In this document: positions 62,368-64,000 of the stretch, one piece after another
How the letters are laid out: the number at the start of each line of letters is the position of its first letter
Position numbering within the stretch: the first letter of the stretch is position 1
Assembly (NCBI RefSeq): GCF_020709055.1
Contig: NZ_JAJFCK010000007.1
Location: forward strand, 31,855-95,854
Direction of reading: 5' to 3'
Length of the DNA: 64,000 bases
Origin: Ruminococcus callidus
GTDB taxonomy: Bacteria > Bacillota > Clostridia > Oscillospirales > Ruminococcaceae
Program-made: the position numbers and the translations under genes
The notes under the pieces: generated by a model
Told to the model about the DNA's origin: nothing
Seen by the model: only the letters and a program-made list of their open reading frames with translations
The model's database searches: none

Positions 62368-63717
62368 ATGGATACCTGTGACACAGGACTTGTGCTTCTG
62401 GCACTGCTGCTGACCATCCTGCACAGCTGGTTTGCAGCGGCGATGACAGCAGCACAGAATCTTGGGAGTCAGCTGGGGAGCCTGGCAGAGAAACAGCCGA
62501 AGCTTCTCTATTATCAGAAGAAAGAGCTGGCGCTGCAGTACGGGAGAGTGGCGGAGCTGATCTTCAGCACGGCGGCAATGGAAACACTGGCGCTGCTCTT
62601 CGCCGGCTTTCACGGCTGGATTCCCTTTCGCATCGCCATTGACGGGCAGCTCTGGCTCAATCCGCTGAAGCTTGCTGTGGATACGACCGCACAGGTCACA
62701 TGGGAACAGATCCTCTGCATCATCGCAGCAGCGCTGGCAGGACTGCTGCTCCCGCTGCTGGCGGATGCCTTTGGCAGAGGTGTCGGACGGCGGGATCCGG
62801 AACGGGTGGCGGTGCGGTCGCTGGGCTATCTCCGGCTGATGATGACGCTGCTATTTCCGCTGCGGATGCTGTACATGGGCGTGAACTTTCTCTTCGGCGG
62901 AAAGCGTCCCGATCGGGAAACTGTGACGGAGGAGGATATCCTGCACCTGGTAAACGCCGGAAACGAGGACGGCGTAATCGAAGAGCAGCAGCGGGAGATG
63001 ATCAACAACATCTTTGAATTTGACGACATTCTGGTTTCCGAGGTCATGACGCACCGGAAAGAGGTGACAGCGATTGACGTGGAGATGGAGATTTCACAGG
63101 TGGTGGAGCTGGCACGGAACGAGAAATATTCCCGCATGCCTGTATATCAGGAGAACATCGACAACGTGATCGGCGTTTTGAACGCAAAGGATTTGCTGGG
63201 ACTCATTGGATGTCCGGATATCACAGCGTTTCGGGTGCGGGATCTGATGCGGGAGGCGCTGTTTGTTCCGGAAACGGCAAAGTGCAACGATGTAATGGCG
63301 GATATGCTGCGAAAGAAAATGCAGATGGCGATTGTGGTGGATGAGTACGGCGGAACTGCGGGGATTCTCTGTATGGAAGACATGCTGGAGGAGATCGTGG
63401 GCAATATTCAGGATGAATATGACGAGGAAGAGTCTGAGGTGCGCCAGATCACAGACCATATTTATACGATAAATGGGAATGCGGACCCGGATGATGTCTT
63501 TCCGAAGCTGGGATGCGAATTGCCGGAGGAGCAGGCGTATGACACCATGAGCGGATTTGTCGTGGAACTGCTGGGGCGGATTCCGGAGGCACATGAAAGG
63601 CCAGTGGTGCAGTGGCGGAATTTGAAGTTCACGGTGCTGGCGATGGAGGACAACTGGATTTCACGAATTAAAGTGGAGATATTGCCGGAAGAGACGGCGG
63701 AATCAGCGGAAAAGTAA
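62368..63717 (+). CDS. CNNM/CBS-domain protein of the CorC-HlyC family
   Basis: 449 residues. Four hydrophobic segments form the CNNM membrane domain (about 8-30, 60-82, 112-135, 150-178). The tandem CBS domains (about 215-335) start VMTHRKEVTAIDVEMEI and contain YSRMPVYQENIDNVIGVL and MAIVVDEYGGTAGI. The CorC_HlyC transporter-associated domain (about 355-440) closes with DTMSGFVVELLGRIP. Members export Mg2+ or Co2+; the label hemolysin is historic. AAAGGAG precedes the ATG. Confidence 0.93.
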   Translation: MDTCDTGLVLLALLLTILHSWFAAAMTAAQNLGSQLGSLAEKQPKLLYYQKKELALQYGRVAELIFSTAAMETLALLFAGFHGWIPFRIAIDGQLWLNPLKLAVDTTAQVTWEQILCIIAAALAGLLLPLLADAFGRGVGRRDPERVAVRSLGYLRLMMTLLFPLRMLYMGVNFLFGGKRPDRETVTEEDILHLVNAGNEDGVIEEQQREMINNIFEFDDILVSEVMTHRKEVTAIDVEMEISQVVELARNEKYSRMPVYQENIDNVIGVLNAKDLLGLIGCPDITAFRVRDLMREALFVPETAKCNDVMADMLRKKMQMAIVVDEYGGTAGILCMEDMLEEIVGNIQDEYDEEESEVRQITDHIYTINGNADPDDVFPKLGCELPEEQAYDTMSGFVVELLGRIPEAHERPVVQWRNLKFTVLAMEDNWISRIKVEILPEETAESAEK

Positions 63718-63720
63718 GGG

Positions 63721-63757
63721 AAAGCACACGGCAGAATGCTGTGTGCTTTCTTTTTTT
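63721..63757 (+). terminator. Terminator of the CNNM/CBS gene
   Basis: Stem AAAGCACA / TGTGCTTT followed by CTTTTTTT. Confidence 0.82.
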
Positions 63758-63814
63758 GATTGGATTTGTGCAAACGCAACAAAATTCAACAAAAATATTT
63801 AGCATAGAATTTAC

Positions 63815-63843
63815 TTGACAAGCAGGCGGATGCGTGATATAAT
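63815..63843 (+). promoter_or_regulatory. Strong promoter P1, rRNA-operon type
   Basis: TTGACA (63815-63820), 17-bp spacer ending GCGTGA, TATAAT (63838-63843). Followed by 120 bp without a convincing gene, then a second promoter. Confidence 0.82.
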
Positions 63844-63963
63844 AATAAAGCTGTCGCACGAGAGCGAAAGCCAAGGGAATGAAAGAGCAAAGGGAAGAAG
63901 CGAAAAAACGGAACGGGAGTTCGGCGGTTAAGCTTCTGAAAAAAGTGTTCAAGAAAAGTTCAC

Positions 63964-63992
63964 TTGACAAGAAAGCGAAAGTGTGATAGAAT
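63964..63992 (+). promoter_or_regulatory. Strong promoter P2, rRNA-operon type
   Basis: TTGACA (63964-63969), 17-bp spacer ending AGTGTGA, TAGAAT (63987-63992). P1 and P2 share the CTTGACAAG start and GTGA before the -10. Tandem promoters like these usually precede 16S rRNA, which would lie beyond the window. Confidence 0.78.
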
Positions 63993-64000
63993 AGAGAGGC

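Noticed and set aside
63879..63986. A 35-codon Lys-rich reading frame (MKEQREEAKKRN...) with an AAGGGA site
   Set aside because: It overlaps promoter P2 and lies in a probable rRNA leader; the low-complexity basic content is what AG-rich leader DNA gives by chance.

Overview
The window reads as chromosome of a cellulolytic, Gram-positive, anaerobic Ruminococcus-type bacterium (Oscillospiraceae). The reasons are two secreted glycoside hydrolases ending in near-identical type I dockerins (a GH9-CBM3 cellulase and a GH74 xyloglucanase), Thr-rich linkers, strong AGGAGG ribosome sites with TTG/GTG starts, TTGACA-N17-TATAAT promoters, a T-box leader, SpoVS and a SpoIID-like protein. R. champanellensis or R. 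flavefaciens would fit, but species is an inference from recall of dockerin style.

Layout. 1-2.8 kb is an accessory patch: two tandem TIR proteins (one cut by the window edge), a 161-bp MITE and a P-loop protein with a DUF4869-like N-terminus. 2.8-7.0 kb (all minus) holds radical SAM, rlmH, a WalJ-like metallo-hydrolase, murA and a lipoprotein cyclophilin. 7.1-11.2 kb is a cysteine operon (cysE, HAD phosphatase, cysS, membrane cyclophilin) behind a T-box riboswitch. 11.3-15.5 kb is a MarR-regulated heterodimeric ABC exporter with two tandem palindromic operators. 15.6-22.4 kb is the plant-cell-wall island: a GC-rich intergenic repeat, GH9-dockerin, an unknown AT-rich gene and the convergent GH74-dockerin.

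22.4-31.4 kb holds a VanY-type carboxypeptidase with an Ig-like domain, a branched-chain aminotransferase, a Cys-cluster protein, three peptidoglycan-binding/SpoIID-type genes, a DUF378 protein and pyruvate phosphate dikinase. 31.5-40.8 kb holds glmU-pth-mfd, a Thr-rich surface protein, rnhA and an orphan solute-binding lipoprotein. 40.9-50.7 kb is the nusA-infB operon (rimP, nusA, rnpM, L7Ae, infB, rbfA, nrnA, truB, ribF, gltX). 50.8-56.2 kb is a Gld-like ABC-2 system (ATPase, permease, GldG-like, DUF4340) plus a small unknown gene. 56.3-58.0 kb is a von Willebrand A lipoprotein. 58.06-58.6 kb is a four-tRNA operon (Val, Asp, Phe, Gly). 58.7-62.3 kb holds recG with a second MITE copy in its leader, ymdB and spoVS. 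62.4-63.7 kb is a CNNM/CBS transporter. The last 200 bp carry two strong tandem promoters of the kind that precede rRNA operons.

The most unusual items are the MITE family with 3-bp TNA target duplications (two copies, one transcribed in the recG leader), the TIR pair in which one member has lost the expected catalytic Glu beside an apparently intact membrane TIR, and the DUF4869-P-loop gene next to it. No CRISPR array, prophage, complete insertion sequence or replication origin was seen.
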